A stretch of DNA of 22,910 nt, taken from NCBI GenBank assembly GCA_031549175.1, contig JAVBQH010000112.1, positions 1 to 22,910 on the forward strand, in the 5' to 3' direction. Of this stretch, positions 13,759-20,759 are shown piece by piece (position 1 is the stretch's first letter; each line of letters starts with the position of its first letter). The DNA comes from WRIS01 sp031549175. Its GTDB lineage: Bacteria > Actinomycetota > Coriobacteriia > Coriobacteriales > Eggerthellaceae. Made by a program: the position numbers and the translations under genes. The notes under the pieces were generated by a model that saw only the letters and a list, made by a program, of their open reading frames with translations, was not told the origin of the DNA and ran no database searches.

Positions 13759-15261
13759 TCACATCATCATGCACTCGATGTAGTACTTGCTGAAGGCCAC
13801 GCTGGTTGAAAGCTCGATGTATTCGCTGGCGGAGGCTATTGCCTGCGCTGTCTCTCTGGCTTGGCAAGAAAGGAGCATCTCGCTGGCGCCCTCGGCAGCC
13901 ATGTTGCCGACGCTTCGGGCTTGCGGCAACAATGAGCTGGGGAAGAGGCCGATGCGGGCGGCGGACTCGATGTCGAGGAAACTGCCGAAGCCGCCCGCGA
14001 TCAACAAGCCGTCCACATCATCCGGCGCCACCCGATAGCGGTCGAACAGGGTGAGTATGCCGGCGCAGATGGCTGCCTTTGCAAGCTGAACGTTGCGGAC
14101 GTCTCCTTGGGTGATGTATATCGAACGGTCCGCATCAAGGAAGAACCTGTTCCCGCGCTCCCCCTTTGCGATGAAGGGCCGCCAGGCGGGCCCAACCTCG
14201 TCAGCCCCCAATAGCCTTCCGGTCTCGTCGATGACCCCCGCCTCAAGCATGAGGGCAATCGCGTCGATGAGACCGGACCCGCATATGCCGACCGGCGGCT
14301 CTCCGCCGAGGGTTTCAAGCTCCAAGGTGTTCGCATGCAAAGAGACAGCCGATATGGCGCCTGGTTGGGCGGCCAAGCCGAAATGGATCCCGGCTCCTTC
14401 GAACACGGGGCCTGCAGCAGTCGCGCAACAGGTGATCCGATCCTTGTTACCGATAGCGAGTTCGCCGTTGGTGCCCAGGTCAAGGTAAAGCCGGAGCCCG
14501 TCCCCTTCGCTCATCCGGGTCGACAGGAGGCCCGCGGCAATGTCGCCTCCGACATATCCCGAGATGGCAGGTGAAAAATAGGCTTCCTGCGAAACCGGCT
14601 CGAAAGGCAGGTGCACTCCAAACAGGGAAAGAGGCTGATAGGGTGCGACGCCGATCGAATCGGGGGCAAGGCCTGCTGCCAGGTGCTCGACCACGGTGTT
14701 GCCGACGACGACCGTCTCGGCGATTTCCTCCCGGTGAATGCCGGCCTGTAGGCAAAGCTCGTCAACCAACGCATCAAGCGAGCTGCGCACGAGGTCGCAC
14801 ATGTCGTCCAGGCGGCCTTCCATGCTGGCTTTTATGCGTGTGATCACATCGGCCCCAAAGACAACCTGCGGATTCACCTTGCCGCGTGAGGCAAGCAAGG
14901 CTCCGGTTTCCAGGTCATGAAGGCGGCACACCATCGTGGTGGTTCCGATATCGATGGCAAGGCCATAGCCGGTTCGCGCGTCAAAAGACCGGTAGGCCGC
15001 AACAGCGCCCTGCTCTTTGACTGCAAGCTCCTTGTTGGAATCGAGACGGACCTCGGCACCTTCTGCAAGCACGGTCTTGCAGGCAAGCACGTAGCGCAAG
15101 CCTTCACAATCCTGCAAAAAAACCTGGCACTTTCCGCAGGTTCCTGCCCCGCCGCAGGGCGCGGGGAAATCGATGCCGCATGTTTGGATTGCTTCAAGGA
15201 TGGTCTGGCCGCAAACTGCGACCTCAAACTTTGCCGTGGGTGTGAGTATGGTTGCCGTCAT
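13759..15261 (-). CDS. Reductive activator of corrinoid proteins (RACo-like, 2Fe-2S plus ASKHA domains)
   Basis: This 500-residue protein reactivates corrinoid proteins whose cobalt has oxidised from Co(I) to Co(II), using ATP. The N-terminal ferredoxin-type [2Fe-2S] domain has Cys36, Cys42, Cys45 and Cys61 (CGGAGTCGKC). The ASKHA/DUF4445 domain starts at about residue 97 with GLAIDIGTTT, and continues with DLGTNGE (261-267), ICGSG (326-330) and IAGGFGSF. Characterised RACo proteins are longer (about 600 residues or more) with a linker and middle domain between these parts; here they are nearly adjacent, so this is a compact form. The ATG at 15261 has AGGAGAGG upstream and a promoter at 15281-15309. 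The frame extends 47 codons further upstream without a site. It lies 197 bases upstream of the corrinoid-protein gene on the same strand. Confidence 0.9.
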   Translation of the reverse strand: MTATILTPTAKFEVAVCGQTILEAIQTCGIDFPAPCGGAGTCGKCQVFLQDCEGLRYVLACKTVLAEGAEVRLDSNKELAVKEQGAVAAYRSFDARTGYGLAIDIGTTTMVCRLHDLETGALLASRGKVNPQVVFGADVITRIKASMEGRLDDMCDLVRSSLDALVDELCLQAGIHREEIAETVVVGNTVVEHLAAGLAPDSIGVAPYQPLSLFGVHLPFEPVSQEAYFSPAISGYVGGDIAAGLLSTRMSEGDGLRLYLDLGTNGELAIGNKDRITCCATAAGPVFEGAGIHFGLAAQPGAISAVSLHANTLELETLGGEPPVGICGSGLIDAIALMLEAGVIDETGRLLGADEVGPAWRPFIAKGERGNRFFLDADRSIYITQGDVRNVQLAKAAICAGILTLFDRYRVAPDDVDGLLIAGGFGSFLDIESAARIGLFPSSLLPQARSVGNMAAEGASEMLLSCQARETAQAIASASEYIELSTSVAFSKYYIECMMM

Positions 15262-15280
15262 AGCCTCTCCTGTTGTCTTC

Positions 15281-15309
15281 ATTATCGGGCAGCAAGGCGA
15301 CGAAAGCAA
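15281..15309 (-). promoter_or_regulatory. Promoter of the corrinoid activator gene
   Basis: On the minus strand TTGCTT (15304-15309) and GATAAT (15281-15286) are separated by 17 bp, close to the sigma-70 consensus. The start would be near 15275, leaving a leader of about 14 bases before the ATG. Just upstream at 15314-15336 lies a sequence shared with two other intergenic regions. Confidence 0.55.
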
Positions 15310-15313
15310 ATGG

Positions 15314-15336
15314 CCACCAAGCCGAGTGCGAGTAAC
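15314..15336. repeat. Shared intergenic motif, copy 1
   Basis: The motif contains CAAGCCGAGT and ends GAGTAAC. It resembles the sites at 15488-15512 and 16782-16806. It lies directly upstream of the activator promoter, at about -40 to -60 on the minus strand, a usual activator position. Confidence 0.35.
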
Positions 15337-15487
15337 TTTTACTGTGGGAAGAGGCTTCCCTGGCGAAGGGTGCGATGGCCTTCGGGATTCTTCTGCCGAC
15401 AATCTATCACGGAGACTATCTCGCTTTTGCGTTCAGGAAGCTCGTCGGCATATAGCGTCCCGGCGCCCTCTCCAGCATATAGGTCGT

Positions 15488-15512
15488 GCTACTCACACAA
15501 AGATTTGGTAGC
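15488..15512. repeat. Shared intergenic motif, copy 2
   Basis: GCTACTCACAC followed by GGTAGC forms an imperfect inverted repeat (GCTAC/GTAGC). The first 11 bases are identical to copy 3 at 16782. It lies about 70 bases before the alpha/beta hydrolase ATG. The rest of the 320-base gap (15262-15581) holds the activator promoter and copy 1. Confidence 0.35.
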
Positions 15513-15581
15513 GGTAAAACCCCTTTACAGGTATCCTCTTATTGGCGCAGAACAAGAGCGGAACAGGGACGAAGGTATCGG

Positions 15582-16571
15582 ATGTTTGAAAGAACCTATC
15601 TCGAAGTCAACGACATACGGCAAGGCATGTTTCTGCAAAGCAAAGACACCGGCAGTCCGGTTTTGCTTATCCTCCATGGCGGCCCCGGCTCCCCGGAGAT
15701 TTCTTTTGAGCTGCAATACCCCACCGGCTTAGACGACCTGTTCACCGTATGCTGGTGGGAGCAGCGAGGAAGCGGCATTTCGTATCACAGCGATATACCA
15801 CGGGACACCATGACGGTTGAACAGATGATCGATGACACGCTCATAGTGGTTGATTACCTGCGCGAACGCTTCAACAAAGAGAAAATATACCTGATGGGGC
15901 ACTCTTGGGGATCATTACTCGGCGTGCTTACGGTACAGAGGGCGCCCGAGCTCTTCCATGCCTACATCGGCACCGGGCAAGTTGCACGACAGGCGGAATC
16001 GGAGAAGCTGGCTTATTCCTATATGCTCGAACAATTCCGCAACGCCGGGAACAAGAAGATGGTGCGGAGGCTTGAGAATATCCCCATCGATAAGGGAGCC
16101 CCTGTAGACATCAGATATCTCGGAACAAGAACCGCCGGCATGACGAAACTCGGCGTCGGGATAATGCATCAATGGACTTCCCTCACAAAAGCCGTCATGA
16201 TCGTGGTGCGTTGCAAGGAGTACAGCTGGTCGGAGAAAATGCGGTATGCAAAGGGCGGTTCGCTTTCCTTGAGCTGCCTTTGGGATGCCGTCGCACAATC
16301 GGATTTATTCGAGCAGGTGCCGCGCTTGGAGACCCCCGTTTACGTGCTGCAAGGCATATTCGATTACCAGGTGTCTTATGCGCTCGCCAAAGAATACCTC
16401 CAGGCGGTCGAAGCACCTCTCAAAGGCTTCTATACATTCGAGAATTCTGCACACAGCCCCTGCTTCGAAGAACCCGAAAAGATGTGCCGCATACTGAGCG
16501 AGGACGTCCTTCAAGGCAAAATCGAGTTGGCCGATCGACTTAAACCCTCAACGAACCGCGAAACCCTCTGA
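15582..16571 (+). CDS. Alpha/beta hydrolase, proline iminopeptidase-like (S33)
   Basis: This 329-residue enzyme has the alpha/beta hydrolase fold of the S33 aminopeptidase group, which cleaves N-terminal proline or related small substrates. HGGPGS (32-37) forms the oxyanion hole typical of that group. DLFTVCWWEQRGSG resembles the family's DQRGxG segment. The nucleophile is Ser108 in GHSWGS, with likely acid Asp261 (LQGIFDYQVS) and base His291 (NSAHSPCFEEP). There is no signal peptide, so it should be cytoplasmic. The ATG at 15582 follows GAAGGTATCGG; the frame opens about 32 codons upstream without support. It is divergent from the corrinoid activator, and both promoter regions carry a related motif. 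The true substrate could equally be an ester or amide. Confidence 0.87.
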   Translation: MFERTYLEVNDIRQGMFLQSKDTGSPVLLILHGGPGSPEISFELQYPTGLDDLFTVCWWEQRGSGISYHSDIPRDTMTVEQMIDDTLIVVDYLRERFNKEKIYLMGHSWGSLLGVLTVQRAPELFHAYIGTGQVARQAESEKLAYSYMLEQFRNAGNKKMVRRLENIPIDKGAPVDIRYLGTRTAGMTKLGVGIMHQWTSLTKAVMIVVRCKEYSWSEKMRYAKGGSLSLSCLWDAVAQSDLFEQVPRLETPVYVLQGIFDYQVSYALAKEYLQAVEAPLKGFYTFENSAHSPCFEEPEKMCRILSEDVLQGKIELADRLKPSTNRETL

Positions 16572-16781
16572 CCGAGTAGTACGAATCTACGCCGTTGTGA
16601 GGTGAAGACGCGATCGTAACGCCTGTCACAGAAGAGGGCACCGCCTCCAGGCTTGTTTTTCGCGACTCCAAAGCCTCATCGTCATAGCAAAGAATTCTCC
16701 GTCTTTGTTGACGCTTCAAAGAATACGGGAAGATCCTCTTTCCCGCTTTCAGGGCTTGATGGGTGCTCCGCCCCAGTTAAT

Positions 16782-16806
16782 GCTACTCACACCCAAGCCG
16801 AGTAAC
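16782..16806. repeat. Shared intergenic motif, copy 3
   Basis: GCTACTC and GAGTAAC form inverted arms with one mismatch around a core ending CAAGCC. The left half matches copy 2 (15488) and the right half matches copy 1 (15314). It lies about 100 bases before the membrane-protein gene. Apart from this and the hairpin at 16819-16843, the 331-base gap 16572-16902 shows only a weak CGGGAA/TTCCCG stem at 16726-16745. Confidence 0.35.
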
Positions 16807-16818
16807 GTCATTGCAACA

Positions 16819-16843
16819 GCGTGCGAGGCCAGGTATCGCACGC
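16819..16843. terminator. GC-rich hairpin, possible weak terminator or cis element
   Basis: GCGTGCGA (16819-16826) and TCGCACGC (16836-16843) form a perfect 8-bp stem with a 9-base loop, followed by TTT on the plus strand. The T-run is too short for a confident terminator. It lies 60 bases before the membrane-protein ATG and may be regulatory instead. Confidence 0.4.
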
Positions 16844-16902
16844 TTTCCGCCATGCTATGATATGCCGAATTTGCAGCCCTATGAGGACGAAAGAGGCAAA
16901 CG

Positions 16903-18183
16903 ATGCCCGAGATGAACGACAATCCGACGACCGGGCTTGACCCCGACGCACGTCAAGAGGCAGCAAGCAAGTCCGAAAAAAGCCGCCGATGGCGGACGGC
17001 CGGATCGGCGGTGCTGGTTGTTCTCGCCGTGTTGCTGATAACCGCCGCGGTGCCAACATACTGGCTCAAGACCACGATCCTGGATACCGAGCAATGGGTT
17101 GCGACGACCGCCCCTCTTTCAGAGTCCCCCGAAATCCAGCAGGCTGTCGCAGATCAGGTCTCTGCCGGTTTGATTGATGCCCTGGACTCCCAAAAGCTTG
17201 CGGAGACATACCTTCCGGAGGGCGCCCAACCCTTGGCCGCGCCTATCGCCTCTGCAGTCGATTCGTTTATCGAGAGGGAGACCGACAGCATCATTTCATC
17301 GCCCTCGTTCTCTTCGTTGTGGGCATCGGTATGCCGGGGCAGCCATCCGGCGGTAGTCACGGTCTTTACCGGGACAAGCCCCAAAGGCGTTGTCTTGGTC
17401 GACTCAGGGGCGGTCGAGCTGAATCTGGACGAAATTGCCGATGAGGTAGGCAGCGCTCTCGAAAGCAAAGGCTTTGACCGCCTTGCAAGCATTCCCGCGG
17501 ATCGGGGTACGATCGTCTTGTTTTCTTCCCCTGCTTTGGCGCAGGCGCAGTCGGTCTTCAACGCCTTGCAAGGCAGCCTGGAGATGATCCTCTTGCTGAT
17601 CCCTGTCCTTGCTGCGCTTGCTATTGCGCTCGCGCCTCAAAAACGCAAGACGGTCCTTTGGCTTGGTCTGGGAACGTTCATAGCCATGGTGCTCTCCCTC
17701 GTGCTCGTGAATGCCGCCCAGACACCGCTCGTCAATTCGATTCCGGGCCTTGGTTCTGGCGGGAAGGCTGCGGCATCGTCTTTCTACTCCATCGTTGCCG
17801 ACCCCCTGCTTGCAGGAATGAGGGGCGTCGGAATCGCAGGCATCGCCATCGCCCTGATTGCGCTGGCAGTGGGTTATGTCATGCGCAGCGACCGGGTTCG
17901 CGAACAGCTCGGTTCGTTCTCTCATCGCGAGAGCACCGCGCCGTTCTTCCAATTCGTCAACAGGCACCGCCTCGAAGGGATCATAGGCGGTTTCGTGGTC
18001 GCCGGGATCATTTTGCTTATCTGGTTCCAAGGCTCGTTCGGCCTCATCATAGGGGTGGTGATAGGGCTGGTTATATGGACGCTCCTGATAAGCGGGATCG
18101 CGGCCATTGCCCGCATCGAGCCATCGGAGCAAGGCGGTCAGGAAGAAGAAGGGCTAGTTGAAGTCCAGGCAGACAAGGCTTGA
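16903..18183 (+). CDS. Multi-pass integral membrane protein of unknown function
   Basis: This 426-residue protein has a charged cytoplasmic N-terminus and a first transmembrane helix at about 34-54. A large non-cytoplasmic domain follows (~60-225) with repeated helical segments (VADQVSAGLIDALDSQKLAETYLP). Further helices lie near 228-245, 250-270, 308-328, 358-376 and 380-404, and the tail is acidic and Gln-rich. The architecture matches the conserved integral-membrane proteins of actinobacteria that have an extracellular loop after TM1. No enzymatic motif or known domain is recognised. AGAGG lies six bases before the ATG at 16903. It is monocistronic by appearance and converges with the winged-helix regulator. 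The two stop codons lie within one short hairpin. Confidence 0.8.
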   Translation: MPEMNDNPTTGLDPDARQEAASKSEKSRRWRTAGSAVLVVLAVLLITAAVPTYWLKTTILDTEQWVATTAPLSESPEIQQAVADQVSAGLIDALDSQKLAETYLPEGAQPLAAPIASAVDSFIERETDSIISSPSFSSLWASVCRGSHPAVVTVFTGTSPKGVVLVDSGAVELNLDEIADEVGSALESKGFDRLASIPADRGTIVLFSSPALAQAQSVFNALQGSLEMILLLIPVLAALAIALAPQKRKTVLWLGLGTFIAMVLSLVLVNAAQTPLVNSIPGLGSGGKAAASSFYSIVADPLLAGMRGVGIAGIAIALIALAVGYVMRSDRVREQLGSFSHRESTAPFFQFVNRHRLEGIIGGFVVAGIILLIWFQGSFGLIIGVVIGLVIWTLLISGIAAIARIEPSEQGGQEEEGLVEVQADKA

Positions 18184-18208
18184 GGGCACCTGCCGCCGCC
18201 TCAACCTT
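18176..18208. terminator. Hairpin at convergent gene ends
   Basis: TTGAGG (18180-18185) and CCTCAA (18199-18204), extended by AGG/CCT beyond one mismatch, pair across 13 bases. They cover the stop codons of both converging genes. No T-tract is present on either strand, so any terminator role is tentative. Confidence 0.35.
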
Positions 18209-18551
18209 CGGCAATGTTAAATGCTTCGAGTGCCTCGTCAGTCAATGCAAACTTCAAAGGGTAGTGTGAGGTAGTTTTCAACAGGTGCTTTTCCTCAAGC
18301 CGGAGCGTATATTTTCGAGCTGTTTGAAGGCCTACATCTAGGTTTGCCGCAATATCCCTTAGGGAAACTTCAGAAAACGCATCGAACAAAGAATGTTGCA
18401 CGATAAGGAACAGAGCCTCTTCTTCTCTGCGCGAAAGGGAATAGGGTCCCTTTGTAAAAGAACCCAAAGACTCCGCGGCCTTTCTTAGAAGCAGATGCTT
18501 ATGCTCGAGGTCGTCCATGACAGAGTCTTGGGCAAGGCGGATAAGTTCCAA
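18201..18551 (-). CDS. Small winged-helix/HTH transcriptional regulator
   Basis: About 116 residues are encoded if the TTG at 18551 is used, or 105 from the ATG at 18518. A winged helix-turn-helix occupies the centre and end: SRREEEALFLIVQHSLFDAF, then VSLRDIAANLDVGLQTARKYTLRLEEKHLLK, resembling the helix-turn-helix plus wing of MarR/Crp-type proteins. The frame stays open upstream to about 18623, inside the parS site, with no ATG or GTG and no ribosome-binding site, so the start is uncertain. A GGAGG at about 18595-18600 might serve a start that cannot be pinned down. The regulated target is unknown. It is divergent from nothing and lies alone between the membrane protein and parS. Confidence 0.65.
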   Translation of the reverse strand: MELIRLAQDSVMDDLEHKHLLLRKAAESLGSFTKGPYSLSRREEEALFLIVQHSLFDAFSEVSLRDIAANLDVGLQTARKYTLRLEEKHLLKTTSHYPLKFALTDEALEAFNIAEG

Positions 18552-18617
18552 AATCCGAATGACAAAAAAAGTCGCTTCGCCGTGGAGGGCAAACCTCCGG
18601 TCGAAAACCTTACGCAG

Positions 18618-18637
18618 AATGTTTCACGTGAAACATT
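18618..18637. promoter_or_regulatory. parS: parS centromere site, second copy
   Basis: TGTTTCACGTGAAACA at 18620-18635 is again a perfect match to the parS consensus, within a 20-bp perfect palindrome. It is about 17.6 kb from the first copy. Both sites have the 11-mer AGCCGAGGATG within about 50 bases, on different sides, which may be chance. The gap 18552-18839 holds this site and REP-like copy 2 and shows no gene. Confidence 0.9.
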
Positions 18638-18750
18638 TGTTCTTGTTTCTTGATACGGGAGCCGAGGATGAAAACGGGGTCGGCATTCGCGACCACGCGG
18701 GGCGAAGTAGGTGCAAGCCCATCGTAGAGCAAGGGGGCAGCACTCCCTGA

Positions 18751-18803
18751 AACCGAGAAAAGGGGACTGTCCCCGGTTCTCGGCTAGCCGAGCCGAGGCT
18801 CGG
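18751..18803. repeat. REP-like palindrome, copy 2, with adjacent nested palindromes
   Basis: CCGAGAA and TTCTCGG (18753-18759 and 18777-18783) enclose GGGGA-CTG-TCCCC. The right arm runs into CTCGGCTAGCCGAG (18779-18792), a perfect 14-bp palindrome. CCGAGC/GCTCGG (18788-18803) follows as another hairpin. The block lies 37 bases beyond the flippase stop codon and could act as its transcript-end hairpin. Confidence 0.8.
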
Positions 18804-18839
18804 GATAGGCGGTACGAAAGCAGAGCTGGGAGTGACCGG

Positions 18840-20507
18840 CTACTTCTTGTCCGGCTTCTTGCTGACGCCGGATCCGCGATGCTGTTTGAGCCGGTCGCGC
18901 TGGGCACGGATCTCGCTGGGACGCTTCTTCTCCTCGGCTTCATGCAGGACGGCCTCCTCTTCGACAAACCCCATGCGAATACGGAAGTAATCCCATATCA
19001 ACAGTACGAAGAGGATGCACATAACAATCAGGTAGCCGATGACGGCGCCGGGGAGGCCGGTGAAGGTCACCAGCAGCACGGGGATGAACAACGAGAATCC
19101 GAAGGTTATCAGATACAGCTTCGTGACGGATTTCTGGCGCCTGAGCACGGTGATCACCTGGTAGAGGAAATCGATCGCAGCCGTGACGCCGCCGGCGGCA
19201 AGCATGATGTAGCTCAGGCCCCGGAACTGCTCGAAGTCGACGCCATAGAGGAAGCTCATGATCGGTATGCCGATCCAAGCCATGATGAAGATCGCGATCA
19301 GCGTGAACACCACGATGACGGCCAGCATGGCAACGATGATCAGGTCGAAGCGCTTGTGCTTGCTCGGATCCGCCCAGAGGTTTGCCAGGCGTACCAGCTG
19401 CGGTTTATAGATCAATCCGACTGCAAGAAGGATCGACATGGCGGGGAAGTACAGCGCATTGAAATAGAGCTGGTTATCGTAGCTGAGCACGCCCTCCATG
19501 ACGAATTTCGGCATGTTGTCGATCAGCGCATACAAAAACAGCGCAATGAACAGGGGGAAACACTGCTTGAACAGTCCTGAGATACTCGAGAGACGGGGCT
19601 TGTTCGACTTCGGGGTTTCCAGCAAGGCAAGCGGAATCGTCACGATGATCAGGGTCGCGAGGGAGGCGACTGCCATGGCGATGCAGGCAAGCATCAGGTT
19701 CTGCGTAATCAGCAAGAAGATGCTGAACACGACCATGACTACGACCGAACGAATGCTTTGCGAGACACCGGCCAGGTAGAGCTTGTCCATCTGCTGCAGG
19801 CGGCCTTCGTAGACATCCGCGAGGCCGTCGATCATCTTGTAGAAGTAAACGGCGAGACTGATGGTGAACATGTCGTCGGCATACCCGCGTACCAGGCAAT
19901 ACAGCACCCCCACCACCACCATGATGATGCAGGTAAGCCAACGGTTTATCTGGTAGTCGGAAAAGGAGTGCGCCTCATCCAGATCTGAGACCTGATACGT
20001 GCGTACCCCATAGTTGGCAATGATCATAAGAAGCATGCCCACGACGAAGGCCATGGAGAACATGCCTGCCTGCTCTACCCCGACAAGTTGGGTGACCACG
20101 ATGGTCAGGATGGGGAAGACCATACCCCACGTGGCAATGCCGATGGTGTTCCACACGTAATCCCGTTTGGTGCGGTGGGCGGCATACATTTCATCCTGCC
20201 CGCTGAACGAGCCTTCGGCGGCAGCTCCGGCAAGCCGGTTGAACCAGGCGGTTACCGTGCGCTCAAGGAGGCCGGGCTTTTTCGGCTTGTCAGATCTTCC
20301 CCGTTGAAAACGCGCCGACCTGGCTTCAGGCGCTGCTTCCTTTGCGTGGGCTCCGCCTTGTTGGTGCTGTGTGCTACGTTGGGGGATACGTGCTGGACGC
20401 GAAGCGTCAGGTCTGGAATGTGTGTCGTGGGGCGCGGCATGCGCATGCCGGCTGTCAGGTGTGACATGCCCTTCCTGGTCCCGCTTTCCGTTTTGATCAG
20501 TGTTCAT
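18840..20507 (-). CDS. Polysaccharide/oligosaccharide flippase (Wzx-like, MOP superfamily)
   Basis: This 555-residue protein is predicted to move lipid-linked sugar units across the cytoplasmic membrane for surface polysaccharide assembly. About 12-14 transmembrane helices run from residue ~115 (WNTIGIATWGMVFPILTIVVTQLVG) to ~495 (LIVMCILFVLLIWDYFRI), with the characteristic Wzx segment YGVRTYQVSDLDE. The first ~95 residues are a basic, disordered His/Arg/Pro-rich extension (HAHAAPHDTHSRP), and the tail is strongly charged. Start choice is uncertain. The ATG at 20507 (MNTDQNGK) is used, but an ATG at 20534 and a GTG at 20540 lie in frame and none has a well-placed ribosome-binding site. A TATAAT on the same strand at 20606-20611 fits any of them. 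No glycosyltransferases adjoin it here. Confidence 0.87.
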   Translation of the reverse strand: MNTDQNGKRDQEGHVTPDSRHAHAAPHDTHSRPDASRPARIPQRSTQHQQGGAHAKEAAPEARSARFQRGRSDKPKKPGLLERTVTAWFNRLAGAAAEGSFSGQDEMYAAHRTKRDYVWNTIGIATWGMVFPILTIVVTQLVGVEQAGMFSMAFVVGMLLMIIANYGVRTYQVSDLDEAHSFSDYQINRWLTCIIMVVVGVLYCLVRGYADDMFTISLAVYFYKMIDGLADVYEGRLQQMDKLYLAGVSQSIRSVVVMVVFSIFLLITQNLMLACIAMAVASLATLIIVTIPLALLETPKSNKPRLSSISGLFKQCFPLFIALFLYALIDNMPKFVMEGVLSYDNQLYFNALYFPAMSILLAVGLIYKPQLVRLANLWADPSKHKRFDLIIVAMLAVIVVFTLIAIFIMAWIGIPIMSFLYGVDFEQFRGLSYIMLAAGGVTAAIDFLYQVITVLRRQKSVTKLYLITFGFSLFIPVLLVTFTGLPGAVIGYLIVMCILFVLLIWDYFRIRMGFVEEEAVLHEAEEKKRPSEIRAQRDRLKQHRGSGVSKKPDKK

Positions 20508-20605
20508 CCTGCTTATATGAGCGGCCTCTCCCATCCGCACAGCCCAACGTGTCTGGCGCCGGTCATCACTGTTTCGAAAGGCGATGCCCCTGGCCTGAAT
20601 GACCC

Positions 20606-20611
20606 ATTATA
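20606..20611 (-). promoter_or_regulatory. -10 element upstream of the flippase
   Basis: The minus strand carries a perfect TATAAT here, about 90 bases before the preferred ATG. The -35 region is poor. The remaining gap up to the ABC transporter gene end (20612-20759) shows no gene and no clear terminator. Confidence 0.4.
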
Positions 20612-20759
20612 GTTCATCATCCTCAAAACGCCCGATTTGCACACCAGCACCCGAGAAAGTCCAAATCTTGACGTCCTTGGCGGGCTGTCTAAAAGCCCCA
20701 CCGCGTAAAAGGACCAGACCCTCTTGCACGCAAGTTCGACCCGGCCCACCTTCCTATTC

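Noticed and set aside
18660..18750. A possible cobalamin riboswitch or tRNA in the gap after the second parS
   Set aside because: The stretch has a GGTGCAAG-like word, but the conserved B12-box and paired elements are missing, and no cloverleaf can be drawn.
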